NCBI GenBank assembly: GCA_005116775.1
Contig: SWDN01000017.1
Location: 217,499-258,428 of the forward strand
Length of the DNA stretch: 40,930 nt
From: Nitrospira sp.
GTDB taxonomy: Bacteria > Nitrospirota > Nitrospiria > Nitrospirales > Nitrospiraceae
Direction: 5' to 3'
Shown: positions 16,931 through 24,831 of the stretch, piece after piece
How the letters are laid out: every line of letters begins with the position of its first letter
How positions within the stretch are numbered: position 1 is the first letter of the stretch
The notes under the pieces: generated by a model
Told to the model about the DNA's origin: nothing
Seen by the model: the letters and a program-made list of their open reading frames with translations, nothing else
Database searches by the model: none
Program-made: the position numbers and the translations under genes

Positions 16931-17866
16931 TCATTGAGGATCTCGAATTTTTGCCCTAGAAATGATCAACTCATCGTACCAGACGTAGCCCGTCGGATGA
17001 CCCTGAGAAGAACTTTTGCTCGTGTGATAGGGGGTCAGCATCACCTTGCCATATTTGGAACCTTGGTTCGTGTTGGCAAGGTCGTATCCGCTAGCCGTGC
17101 CAGGAATCTTGATGCCGAACAGCGTGGCCGGTTCTGGACTCAGATCAACGACGAGTTCTGAAGGTTGGCTTGCTCGAGCAACCCACAGCTGAACCGTACT
17201 GTCTCCATGATAATTCCCGTCGTTCTTGTACCAAGTGCCGATCTTGACATGCACGAGGTAGGTTATCCAATCGTTCGGCACATACCTCACGGTTCGGCTC
17301 TGGTAAAGTGGCTCGTATTGCCCATCTTTCCCCCCACAACTATGGTACATTTGCGGAGAGCCGAACTGGCTCATGTTCGCGACAACGATCTCTAGTTGTG
17401 TACAGCCGGGCGCATAGAACCCTGGGCGGTCACCCTCGCCAATGACGATTTGTTTCCATCCAAGACCGTCCTCATAGTAGGTATCGAGAAATTCTGGGGA
17501 AAAACGTTGGCGCCATTGAACGTAAAACTCATCTCCTTCACCCAATTGGACCGAGAGATCATCTGCGAAATTCAGCGAGAAGTTTCCTGAAGTATCCGCG
17601 CCCGTGTTGGCCTGAACTTCAAATCGTAAGGATCCAGTGCCTGAAGCCTTGACGTCTGTTACCACCACCCCTCGTTTTTGCGTCTGTCCCCACGGTGGAG
17701 AAATATATTGATCTGTCTCTGTCTGTGAGTCAAACCCGATACACCTGATAACGTCTGGAGCATGGCATCGAGCTTCGAAACTTGCACTCTCAGTAAATTT
17801 CTGATGCGTAACACAGCCGAAGGAAAAAAGAATCAGGACAGCGTTGATCAGGACATAACCCATCAT
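16931..17866 (-). CDS. Secreted lipoprotein with a polysaccharide lyase/lectin-like fold
   Basis: The product is 311 residues from the MMGYV start, which gives a short hydrophobic signal ending in the lipobox FSFGC. The frame continues 29 codons upstream but no start has a clear ribosome site. The mature part is rich in Trp, Tyr, Gly and Asp with features such as FYVQWRQRFSPEF, GWKQIVIGEG and YVWYDELIIS. These are typical of jelly-roll (concanavalin A-like) polysaccharide lyases or carbohydrate-binding proteins. The assignment is by pattern only. It is on the same strand as the flippase and may be involved in exopolysaccharide handling, which is inference. Confidence 0.65.
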   Translation of the reverse strand: MMGYVLINAVLILFSFGCVTHQKFTESASFEARCHAPDVIRCIGFDSQTETDQYISPPWGQTQKRGVVVTDVKASGTGSLRFEVQANTGADTSGNFSLNFADDLSVQLGEGDEFYVQWRQRFSPEFLDTYYEDGLGWKQIVIGEGDRPGFYAPGCTQLEIVVANMSQFGSPQMYHSCGGKDGQYEPLYQSRTVRYVPNDWITYLVHVKIGTWYKNDGNYHGDSTVQLWVARASQPSELVVDLSPEPATLFGIKIPGTASGYDLANTNQGSKYGKVMLTPYHTSKSSSQGHPTGYVWYDELIISRAKIRDPQ

Positions 17867-18157
17867 ATGCACTGCTCTAGTTTCAGCCATGAGTTGAGCG
17901 TACAAATTGTTTAAGCCCTCAACCATTATGACCGAAAAATGTGCCAGAAACATTTGTTTTTGAGCCGGCCCAAGGATAGTTCAAATCGTTCGGGAAATCG
18001 ACACGAGTAGGCTGGAGCCTCCTGCAAGGGAAACCTTAGGAATTCCTAGCGGTCAAGAGGGCGATCGAGGGCAGCCTTGGCCACTCCTCTATCGGGACGT
18101 GTAGAACAATGGACAATTGAAAGCCCTCGACAAACAGAGGCTGATTCATCTTGAGAG

Positions 18158-18711
18158 TTACTTTTTCAAATTCACGTGCAGCGTCCTCGTCTCAGCGCCA
18201 CCAACGAAATTGGTGGCCTTTCCCACCAGGGATAGTTTCCCTCCGCCAAAGATCCAGCTTTCTTTACATCCCGCCTTGCCGAATTCCACGGCTTAGCCAG
18301 TGAGGCTGTGATGGGGACTTTACTTTCCTGGTCGGAAGTCGGTTTAGTTTCTTGAGTTTCGAGGGGGAACTTTTTGGTCTCAACCTGGCCACCCTGTTCG
18401 CAAACATACTGGACGTTGCCGGTCAGGGCGACATCTTTCACGCGCTGTTCGGATCTTCCACGAGCAGCGGCAACACGTATTGATCGCTGGACGGTACGTC
18501 GATTGACTGACTATCTTTCACCATCAACCCGCTCTCCTTTGTTTGTATGTTGTACGTCTGCCAGGCCATGGTTGGGGGAGACGCATCAGAACCGGGAATC
18601 GAGACCCTGGGTATAGGCTGAGGACAGCCGATTAAGAAAAGACCCACGACAACAATCAATCCAGGAAATCCGAGTCGACCCAGATACAAATGACATACTC
18701 TTACCGTCCAT
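18158..18711 (-). pseudogene. Lipoprotein gene broken by two or three single-base frameshifts
   Basis: Pieces in different frames assemble into one coherent protein. The signal LIVVVGLFLIGC is a lipobox, followed by SGLMVKDSQSIDVPSSDQY and LPLLVEDPNS. A shift near 18440-18446 then leads to VKDVALTGNVQYVCEQGGQ, and a second near 18288-18296 leads to VEFGKAGCKESWIFGGGKL and ends HVNLKK with a TAA at 18160-18158. A strong ribosome site (AAGGAGG) precedes an ATG at 18711 that is in yet another frame from the signal peptide, suggesting a third shift near 18685-18695. Each is consistent with loss of one base. The protein is unnamed; it has three cysteines and a beta-strand-rich tail. Confidence 0.65.
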
Positions 18712-18823
18712 CGTCATACCCTCCTTAGCAGAGTCCGTGTATTCGCAGCTTGGCCAAATGCCGGCTACACGTTCACGAAAACGTCAAGCGCTTCGCGCAA
18801 GGTAGTCCCCCTGCGGGGATGTG

Positions 18824-19243
18824 TTAATGATGGGGATGTGAACCGACACCCAAGAAGAATCGCCAACTCAACGCCCCGATTGCTGCGCCGGCTGTATCGG
18901 CGACCCAATCCTGCCAGCTCGATTCGCGGAAGGGGACGAAGAATTGATGCGCTTCATCCGTCACCCCATACAATGACGCTGTAACGATGGCGAAGAGGAG
19001 CGCGTGCGATGCCACCTGTCCGCTCACACCCCAGCGGAAGGCCCGGTAGCAGAGTGCCCCAAGGACGGCGTACTCTACGGCATGTAGAACTTTGTCGCTG
19101 ACGTCTTTGAGTAAGAACGAAGGCAGTTGCTCATCCGGGTGCGACTGAGCCGACAAATAAAAAATCATTCCGGCGTATAACACTACCGGCGCCCAGTACC
19201 AGAACACATGCCCCATGATTCCTTGCCGAATTGTCTGACTCAT
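18824..19243 (-). CDS. VanZ-like membrane protein
   Basis: This 139-residue protein has about four hydrophobic helices and the VanZ family features: IFYLSAQSHP after the first helix, DKVLHAVEYAVLG, and the conserved TDEAHQFFVPFRESSWQDW loop. AGGGG lies a few nt upstream of the ATG on the minus strand. VanZ-like proteins were named from teicoplanin resistance, but most chromosomal ones have no proven role. No resistance operon is nearby. Confidence 0.88.
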   Translation of the reverse strand: MSQTIRQGIMGHVFWYWAPVVLYAGMIFYLSAQSHPDEQLPSFLLKDVSDKVLHAVEYAVLGALCYRAFRWGVSGQVASHALLFAIVTASLYGVTDEAHQFFVPFRESSWQDWVADTAGAAIGALSWRFFLGVGSHPHH

Positions 19244-19322
19244 CGTTCCCCTATCCTTCGATTGATTGCATGCCCTCTACCCCTATGACATACTGGCGCT
19301 AAGCCCTCAATAACATTCGGCA

Positions 19323-21542
19323 ATGAAGCAATATCCCGCTATGAAGTCTGCCAAAATCTGCTTCCTCTGGCATATGCATCAACCCTATTACACGGACCCG
19401 GTCGCGGGGTCTGCGAGCATGCCCTGGGTCCGTCTCCATGCGACCAAGGCCTACTACGATATGGCGTATGGGTTGGAACAGTTTCCCGCCATCAAAGCCA
19501 CGTTCAACTTTACCCCCTCACTCCTGCGACAGCTACAAGAGATCGGATCAGGAACAGTGCGAGACCTCTTTCTCGAACATGCCCAGCGTCCGGCAGCGGA
19601 CCTTCGCCCGGAGGAAAAAGCGTTTCTCATCCGCCATTTCTTCTCCGCCAATTGGGCGACCATGGTGCATCCCTACCCGCGGTATCGTGAATTGCTGGTG
19701 AAACGCGGGAACGATGTCTACGGTCGTGACTTGGAGCGTGTGGCGCGGGAGTTTACCACGCAGGAGCTACTGGACTTACAGACCTGGCACAATCTGGCCT
19801 GGTTCGGCTATGGCATGGTCAGCCGCTATCCACGCCTAGCTGCGCTGCGGACGAAAAACCGAGGCTTCACCGAAGAGGAAAAACAGGAGGTCTTGGCCCT
19901 CCAACTCACCGCCATGCAGGAGATTGTTCCACTGTATCGTCGGCTGATGGAGCGAGAACAAATCGAACTCACGACGACCCCCTTCTTTCATCCAATCCTG
20001 CCGCTCGTCATCGATACGGACTTCACGCGGCGCGCCAGACCCGATCTCCCACTCCCCTCGCGGTTCCATGCGCCGGAAGATGCGGAAGCACAGCTGCAGC
20101 GAGCCGTCGAGTTTCATACCGCCACGTTCGGACGAGCCCCCGTGGGTCTCTGGCCGTCTGAAGGATCCGTTTGTCCAGAATTGATTCCGATGCTGCCGAA
20201 GGTTGGACTACGCTGGCTGGCGACCGACGAAGGCATCCTCGCCCGTTCATTCGCCGCAGCCCAACAACCGTGGGAACGCCACCGTGATCTGTATCAGCCC
20301 TACCTGATCGGGCCTGAGAACCAGGACACCACCATCGTGTTTCGGGACCGGGAAATCTCCGATGCCTTTGGATTCGTCTATCACAAGACGACTCCGGACA
20401 GGGCTGCCGACGATGTCCTCCGTCGGCTGGCCCACATCATTCACGACGCGCCGCAAAAACAGGTCACCATCGCGATCGTACTCGACGGGGAAAATCCATG
20501 GGAGCACTACCACGAAGGGGGCGAACAGTTTCTCTCCCTCCTCTACAATGCCTGCTCGACCGGCAGACTCGATCACGACGGGGCTCGCGCGGCCACCGCA
20601 ACAATTTCAGAAGCCCTCGAAGCCTCGCCGGCCAGGGATCGAGTCAGCCATCTCCACTCCGGCTCCTGGATCAATCAGGACTATAAGATCTGGATCGGGC
20701 ATCAGGAAGACAATCGAGGATGGGACCTGGTGAGTCAGGCGAGATCTCACCTTGCCGAGATCTCGGCCACGCTCCCCTCGGATCGAGCCCAAGCCGCCTG
20801 GGACGAACTGTATGCCGCCGAAGGCAGCGATTGGTTCTGGTGGTATGGAGATGACTTCGATAGCGGCTACAACGACGAGTTTGATCGGCTCTTTCGAACC
20901 CACGTACGGAATGTTTGGACGATCTCAGGTCAGACTCCGCCGGAGCTGCTGAGCCAACCTATTTGCAGGCTCCGTGGCATGCCGGACACAGACCTCATGA
21001 CCATGCCGCTCGCCCTGCTGAGCCCCTCTCTCGACGGACTCGTCACGAACTTTTTTGAGTGGCGTGGAGCAGGCAAGATTACGACGCACCCGCCGCTCGG
21101 CGCCATGTGGAAAGCCGATGGGATACTCACCGATATCCAGTTCGGTTGGAGTCTTGACCAATTGTATCTCCGGCTCGATCCGAGCGAGCCCTCGCAGGCG
21201 CGCCAGGCAGAACTCACCGTCGAGGTGCAACTGCAGACGTCCGATCACGTCTATCGCCTATCGTTTCCACTTGCCCCATCCGGGTCAGACCAGTTTCTCC
21301 TCTCGCAGAGACAGTCAAACGGACAATGGCAGGAGATTGGCCTCTATCAATCGATCTGTCATCGGAAAATTATCGAACTGGCTGTGCCATTCAAGGACGT
21401 ACAACTCACAGCCGGGCAGGAGTTCCGCCTGACCATTCTGATGCTGGAACATCGTTTAGAAGTTGCGCGCTATCCACACCATCAGCCTGCAACCTTTCTC
21501 GTTCCAGGTCCGGAGTTTGAAGCAAACCTATGGCGCGTGTGA
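19323..21542 (+). CDS. Glycoside hydrolase family 57 protein (alpha-glucan active)
   Basis: This 739-residue cytosolic protein begins with the GH57 motif FLWHMHQPYY. The catalytic nucleophile is expected at E280 in GLWPSEGSVCPE and the acid/base at D388 in IVLDGENPWEHY. The later motif EGSDWFWWYGDD is also typical of this GH57 group. About 200 C-terminal residues form an extra beta-rich domain. Members act on alpha-1,4-glucans (amylase or glucanotransferase), so glycogen-type storage or remodelling is likely. An alternative start is ATG 19341 (MKSAKICF), six codons in. galT follows on the same strand, suggesting a small sugar-phosphate/glucan unit. Confidence 0.92.
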   Translation: MKQYPAMKSAKICFLWHMHQPYYTDPVAGSASMPWVRLHATKAYYDMAYGLEQFPAIKATFNFTPSLLRQLQEIGSGTVRDLFLEHAQRPAADLRPEEKAFLIRHFFSANWATMVHPYPRYRELLVKRGNDVYGRDLERVAREFTTQELLDLQTWHNLAWFGYGMVSRYPRLAALRTKNRGFTEEEKQEVLALQLTAMQEIVPLYRRLMEREQIELTTTPFFHPILPLVIDTDFTRRARPDLPLPSRFHAPEDAEAQLQRAVEFHTATFGRAPVGLWPSEGSVCPELIPMLPKVGLRWLATDEGILARSFAAAQQPWERHRDLYQPYLIGPENQDTTIVFRDREISDAFGFVYHKTTPDRAADDVLRRLAHIIHDAPQKQVTIAIVLDGENPWEHYHEGGEQFLSLLYNACSTGRLDHDGARAATATISEALEASPARDRVSHLHSGSWINQDYKIWIGHQEDNRGWDLVSQARSHLAEISATLPSDRAQAAWDELYAAEGSDWFWWYGDDFDSGYNDEFDRLFRTHVRNVWTISGQTPPELLSQPICRLRGMPDTDLMTMPLALLSPSLDGLVTNFFEWRGAGKITTHPPLGAMWKADGILTDIQFGWSLDQLYLRLDPSEPSQARQAELTVEVQLQTSDHVYRLSFPLAPSGSDQFLLSQRQSNGQWQEIGLYQSICHRKIIELAVPFKDVQLTAGQEFRLTILMLEHRLEVARYPHHQPATFLVPGPEFEANLWRV

Positions 21543-21636
21543 GCACAGAAGTGCTGAGTGCTGTGTTAGGAGTTGTCAAATTCTGTTCTGTCTGAGACAC
21601 TGAGCGCTCAGGACTCCGCACTCAGAATGTTTCACG
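21543..21636. repeat. Arrays of 7-nt units (GTGCTGA / CGCACTC type) between GH57 and galT
   Basis: The left part contains gtgctga, gtgctgt, gttagga. The right part contains gagcgct, caggact, ccgcact, cagaatg. They are roughly complementary and can form a weak hairpin. They differ in sequence from the TCAGCTA arrays but have the same period. Confidence 0.5.
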
Positions 21637-21652
21637 TAACTTCGGAGAGACC

Positions 21653-22657
21653 ATGCCCGATCTAAGACGTGATCCGATTGTCGGCCGGTGGGTCATTATT
21701 TCGACAGAGCGAGGTGCGCGGCCTCACGACTTCGTTCCCGTGCAAACGGCCCGACCTGTGACCGCAACCCTCTGCCCCTTTTGCCCTGGGCAAGAGCGGC
21801 TGACGCCGAAAGAAATCATGGCGTATCGGCCACAGCCGCTACAACCCAATAGCCCGAACTGGACCGTGCGTGTCGTGCCGAACAAGTTCCCCGCGCTCCA
21901 GGTCGAAGGCACTCTCGACCGTCAAGGCATCGGCCTCTACGATCGCATGAATGGAATCGGAGCCCATGAGGTCATCATCGAAACCCCGAACCACACCGAT
22001 AGCCTAGCCGATATGCCGACCAAGCGGATCGAAGATGTCTTGTGGGCCTATCGCGATCGCATGATCGATCTGAAAAAGGACGTGCGGTTCCGGTATATCC
22101 TGATTTTCAAGAACCACGGAGCCGTGGCCGGCGCCACACTCGAGCATAGCCACTCACAACTCATCGCCCTGCCGATTATCCCCACCAGCGTGTTCGAGGA
22201 ACTTGAAGGATGCCGGGCTCATTATGAACAGAAAGAACGCTGCATCTATTGCGACATACTCCGGCAAGACCTCGCGGACGGCGATCGCATCGTGGCGGAA
22301 AACCATGAATTCCTCTGCGTCGCCCCCTATGCCCCACGCTTTCCCTTCGAAATGTGGATTCTCCCGAAGCGCCACGCCGGCTACTTCGAAGAGAGCCAGA
22401 AAGTACAATTCGAATCCCTCGCGCCGATCCTTTCAGAAGCACTTCAGCGGATGGACAAGGTCCTCGCAAAGCCCGCCTATAACTTTATCCTCCATAGTTC
22501 TCCCCTTCACGAGAAAACAGGGGATTTCTACCACTGGCACATCGAAATCATTCCAAAGCTGACCCACGTAGCAGGCTTCGAATGGGGCACAGGGTTCTAT
22601 ATCAATCCTGTGGCGCCGGAAGAATCGGCGAAGTTTCTACGGGAAGCAGTGCTATAA
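21653..22657 (+). CDS. galT: Galactose-1-phosphate uridylyltransferase family protein
   Basis: This 334-residue HIT-superfamily nucleotidyltransferase would swap UMP (or AMP) between a sugar phosphate and a nucleotide sugar. The zinc ligands C41 and C44 are in CPFCPG. The active-site motif is HSHSQ at residues 165-169, with the second histidine (H167) as the expected nucleophile. A second histidine cluster, FYHWHIEIIPK, is near the C-terminus. The HxHxQ form occurs in many bacterial GalT relatives, including ones that may handle glucose-1-phosphate. With a GH57 glucan enzyme upstream, a role in glucan metabolism is possible. Confidence 0.9.
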   Translation: MPDLRRDPIVGRWVIISTERGARPHDFVPVQTARPVTATLCPFCPGQERLTPKEIMAYRPQPLQPNSPNWTVRVVPNKFPALQVEGTLDRQGIGLYDRMNGIGAHEVIIETPNHTDSLADMPTKRIEDVLWAYRDRMIDLKKDVRFRYILIFKNHGAVAGATLEHSHSQLIALPIIPTSVFEELEGCRAHYEQKERCIYCDILRQDLADGDRIVAENHEFLCVAPYAPRFPFEMWILPKRHAGYFEESQKVQFESLAPILSEALQRMDKVLAKPAYNFILHSSPLHEKTGDFYHWHIEIIPKLTHVAGFEWGTGFYINPVAPEESAKFLREAVL

Positions 22658-22764
22658 AGTCGTCAGGTGCCGGCCATCAATTCTCAGTGTGAGCTGATTC
22701 GCCTTTGGATCTGAGGCGGAATGGTTTCTTGCAATCCTGCCGATCCCAGCCTTATCATCCTCCC

Positions 22765-23001
22765 ATGCAAGTCCAGTTGAGCCATCCAGCCAGAACCGTC
22801 GAAGTCAAAGGCCCCAAGAAAGTCAAAGACCTCCTGCGCGAGTTGAATCTCGTCGTGGAAGCGCATCTGGTGATCAAAGGCGACGATCTCGTCACAGAAG
22901 ACGAGATGCTCTACGACAGCGATCAGGTTGAAATCCGACCGGTGATCTCCGGAGGATCACTCCTGACGCCTCACCCCTTACACCTCATGGACTCCGAATG
23001 A
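22765..23001 (+). CDS. ThiS/MoaD-like sulfur carrier with a C-terminal extension
   Basis: The product is 78 residues with the ubiquitin-like fold pattern (VEVKGPKKVKDLL, then DQVEIRPVISGG). The family needs a C-terminal Gly-Gly for activation and thiocarboxylation. Here the pair is at residues 63-64 but 14 more residues (SLLTPHPLHLMDSE) follow. The tail would have to be removed, or the carrier is inactive. The stop overlaps the next gene's start by 4 nt (ATGA). That next gene encodes a TtuA-type thiolase, so this is probably its sulfur donor (TtuB-like). The start at 22765 gives the family's normal N-terminus. Confidence 0.75.
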   Translation: MQVQLSHPARTVEVKGPKKVKDLLRELNLVVEAHLVIKGDDLVTEDEMLYDSDQVEIRPVISGGSLLTPHPLHLMDSE

Positions 23002-24125
23002 ATTGCACCAAATGTAAAACCAAAGCGGTCATCGATCTTCCTCGCCACAATGCGGCCTTCTGCAAGGGCTGCTTCAACGGTTTCGTCCACGATCAGGTGG
23101 CGCGGGCGATCAAGTCGGAGTGGATGTTCGGGAAGGACGAACGGATTCTCGTCGCGGTGTCAGGCGGGAAGGACAGCCTCGCGCTCTGGAACATTCTGCT
23201 CACGCTCGGCTACCGTGCCGACGGGCTCTATGTGAACCTCGGCATCGGAGCCTACTCTGAGCAGTCACACGCCAAGGTGACGAAATTCGCCGAGGCGGTC
23301 TCTGCTTCGCATGGCGCCACGTTGCACCTCGAACTGGCTCAGCTCATCCATCGTCCAACCTGCTCGACTTGCGGCACGATCAAACTGCTCAAGCTCGGCT
23401 ATCGCGCCGACGCGCTCTACGTGAACCTCGGCATCGGAACCTACTCTGAGCAGTCGCATGCCAAGGTGACGAAGTTCGCCGAGGCGGTTGCGACCTCGCA
23501 TGGAGCGACGTTACACCTCCATACGGTCGAGCAGGAAGCAGGAGCGGGAATCAAGGAACTGGCTCAGCTCATCCATCGTCCAACCTGCTCGACTTGCGGC
23601 ACGATCAAACGCTACCAATTCAATCGCGTGGCGATCGAACAGCAGTACGACGTGATGGCCACAGGCCACAATCTCGATGACGAAGCCGCCCGCCTCCTGG
23701 GCAACGTGCTGCATTGGCAAGAGGAATATCTGGACAAGCAGGGTCCGTCGTTGCCGGCTTCGGTGGCAGGGTTTGCCAAAAAAGTGAAACCCCTGTACCG
23801 GCTCTCGGAACGAGAACTCGCGGCCTATGCGGTGTTGAACCGAATCGATTACATCGTCGAGGAATGCCCTATGGCCAAAGGCTCCAAGATGCTCCAATAC
23901 AAGGAGGTCTTGAATCGTTTGGAGACCGAGTCTCCCGGCACGAAGCAAACCTTCTATTGGGGCTTTCTCGACAAGCAAAGTAAAAAACAACCCACGGCAA
24001 CCACAATGACGGAAAAAGACCGGGCTGTCCTCCACCCCTGCGCTTCATGTAGCCAACCCACTACCGCCGAAGTCTGTTCCTACTGCAAGATGATGGCGCG
24101 GGCCAAGGCTCATTCCATCTCGTGA
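22998..24125 (+). CDS. TtuA/Ncs6-like tRNA 2-thiolation enzyme with internal duplication
   Basis: The 375-residue protein has an N-terminal zinc finger (C3, C6, C22, C25), the PP-loop SGGKDS at residues 55-60 for tRNA adenylation, and a C-terminal finger (HPCASC, VCSYC). The iron-sulfur/catalytic motif CSTCGT appears twice, at residues 122 and 197. Family members are about 310 residues; the excess of 63 residues is an internal repeat. It should attach sulfur to a tRNA uridine using a ThiS-like carrier. The stop (TGA) overlaps the next gene's GTG start. Whether the duplicated protein folds is unclear, because the active-site motif is separated from the PP-loop by extra sequence. Confidence 0.85.
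   Translation: MNCTKCKTKAVIDLPRHNAAFCKGCFNGFVHDQVARAIKSEWMFGKDERILVAVSGGKDSLALWNILLTLGYRADGLYVNLGIGAYSEQSHAKVTKFAEAVSASHGATLHLELAQLIHRPTCSTCGTIKLLKLGYRADALYVNLGIGTYSEQSHAKVTKFAEAVATSHGATLHLHTVEQEAGAGIKELAQLIHRPTCSTCGTIKRYQFNRVAIEQQYDVMATGHNLDDEAARLLGNVLHWQEEYLDKQGPSLPASVAGFAKKVKPLYRLSERELAAYAVLNRIDYIVEECPMAKGSKMLQYKEVLNRLETESPGTKQTFYWGFLDKQSKKQPTATTMTEKDRAVLHPCASCSQPTTAEVCSYCKMMARAKAHSIS
23205..23609 (+). repeat. Imperfect internal tandem duplication within the ttuA-like gene
   Basis: Unit 1 begins at 23205 and unit 2 at 23394 (period 189 nt). The first 126 nt of the two differ at about 16 positions by my count, mostly silent. The next 54 nt (23331-23384 and 23556-23609) appear identical. 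Unit 2 carries 36 nt (HTVEQEAGAGIK) absent from unit 1. The uneven similarity suggests a mosaic rather than a simple recent duplication. Confidence 0.85.
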
Positions 24126-24742
24126 GCCTTGGCCTCCGTCAGTTTTTTATCGCTGTGCTCGGCCTGTCGGCACTCGTTCTCTGCCTAACCCCGCGCATGG
24201 CTTGCGCCGATGAACCGATGTCGTATCCCACCGTTGGAACGCAGACTATCGGACTGACCGTTGGCCCCTTCTTTCCCATTCGTGTGCTGCCCAGTCAATC
24301 CTCCAAGCTCTTCGGCGCAGCGGCGATGCCTTCATGGTCCATGACGCTCACCGATCCCATTGGCTCGCACTGGTACCGAGGGCAGGTCGCGTTAGGCGCC
24401 GAGTTGCTGGTATTCGGGACGTCTGAACCAGTGACCGGCTATGGAGTCGGGATCACACCGAAACTACAATACACCTTCGTCGGGCTCGATCGATTACGGC
24501 CCTACATCGACGGTGGCGGAGGTCCACTATGGACCGATCTCGGTGGCCGTGTGCCGGAGCAGCCGGGAGAGTTCAACTTTGTCGTCTGGGGCGGAGCCGG
24601 CAGTGCATGGCATCTTACACCCCAATGGGCCATACACGCCGGCTATCGATTCGTCCACATTTCCAATGGCGGAACACGCGAGCCGAACTCCGGTCTCAAC
24701 TTCGGTCTCCCATTTGTCGGACTTTCCTATTCCCTCTATTGA
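24122..24742 (+). CDS. PagL-type lipid A deacylase / acyloxyacyl hydrolase
   Basis: The 206-residue product has a signal peptide (hydrophobic run ending near RMACA) and a beta-barrel-like mature part. The catalytic His-Ser region is visible as RFVHISNGGTREPNSGLNFG, the hallmark of PagL (lipid A 3-O-deacylase). It would sit in the outer membrane and trim acyl chains from lipopolysaccharide. The GTG start overlaps the ttuA-like stop (GTGA). Coupling to a tRNA thiolation gene is unexpected and may be only a positional accident. Confidence 0.82.
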   Translation: MSLGLRQFFIAVLGLSALVLCLTPRMACADEPMSYPTVGTQTIGLTVGPFFPIRVLPSQSSKLFGAAAMPSWSMTLTDPIGSHWYRGQVALGAELLVFGTSEPVTGYGVGITPKLQYTFVGLDRLRPYIDGGGGPLWTDLGGRVPEQPGEFNFVVWGGAGSAWHLTPQWAIHAGYRFVHISNGGTREPNSGLNFGLPFVGLSYSLY

Positions 24743-24796
24743 TCGCTGCTCGGCACTTGCAATGCCTCAATCGACCCCGTAAGCTGCACTCGATGA

Positions 24797-24815
24797 GTGT
24801 TCAGTGCTGAGTGAG
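24797..24815. repeat. Short 7-nt unit array upstream of the DnaJ-like gene
   Basis: Units gtgttca, gtgctga, gtgag follow each other just before the DnaJ-like start, the same period and unit as between GH57 and galT. Only about two and a half units are present. Confidence 0.4.
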
Positions 24816-24831
24816 ACCGCTCCCGGAATCA

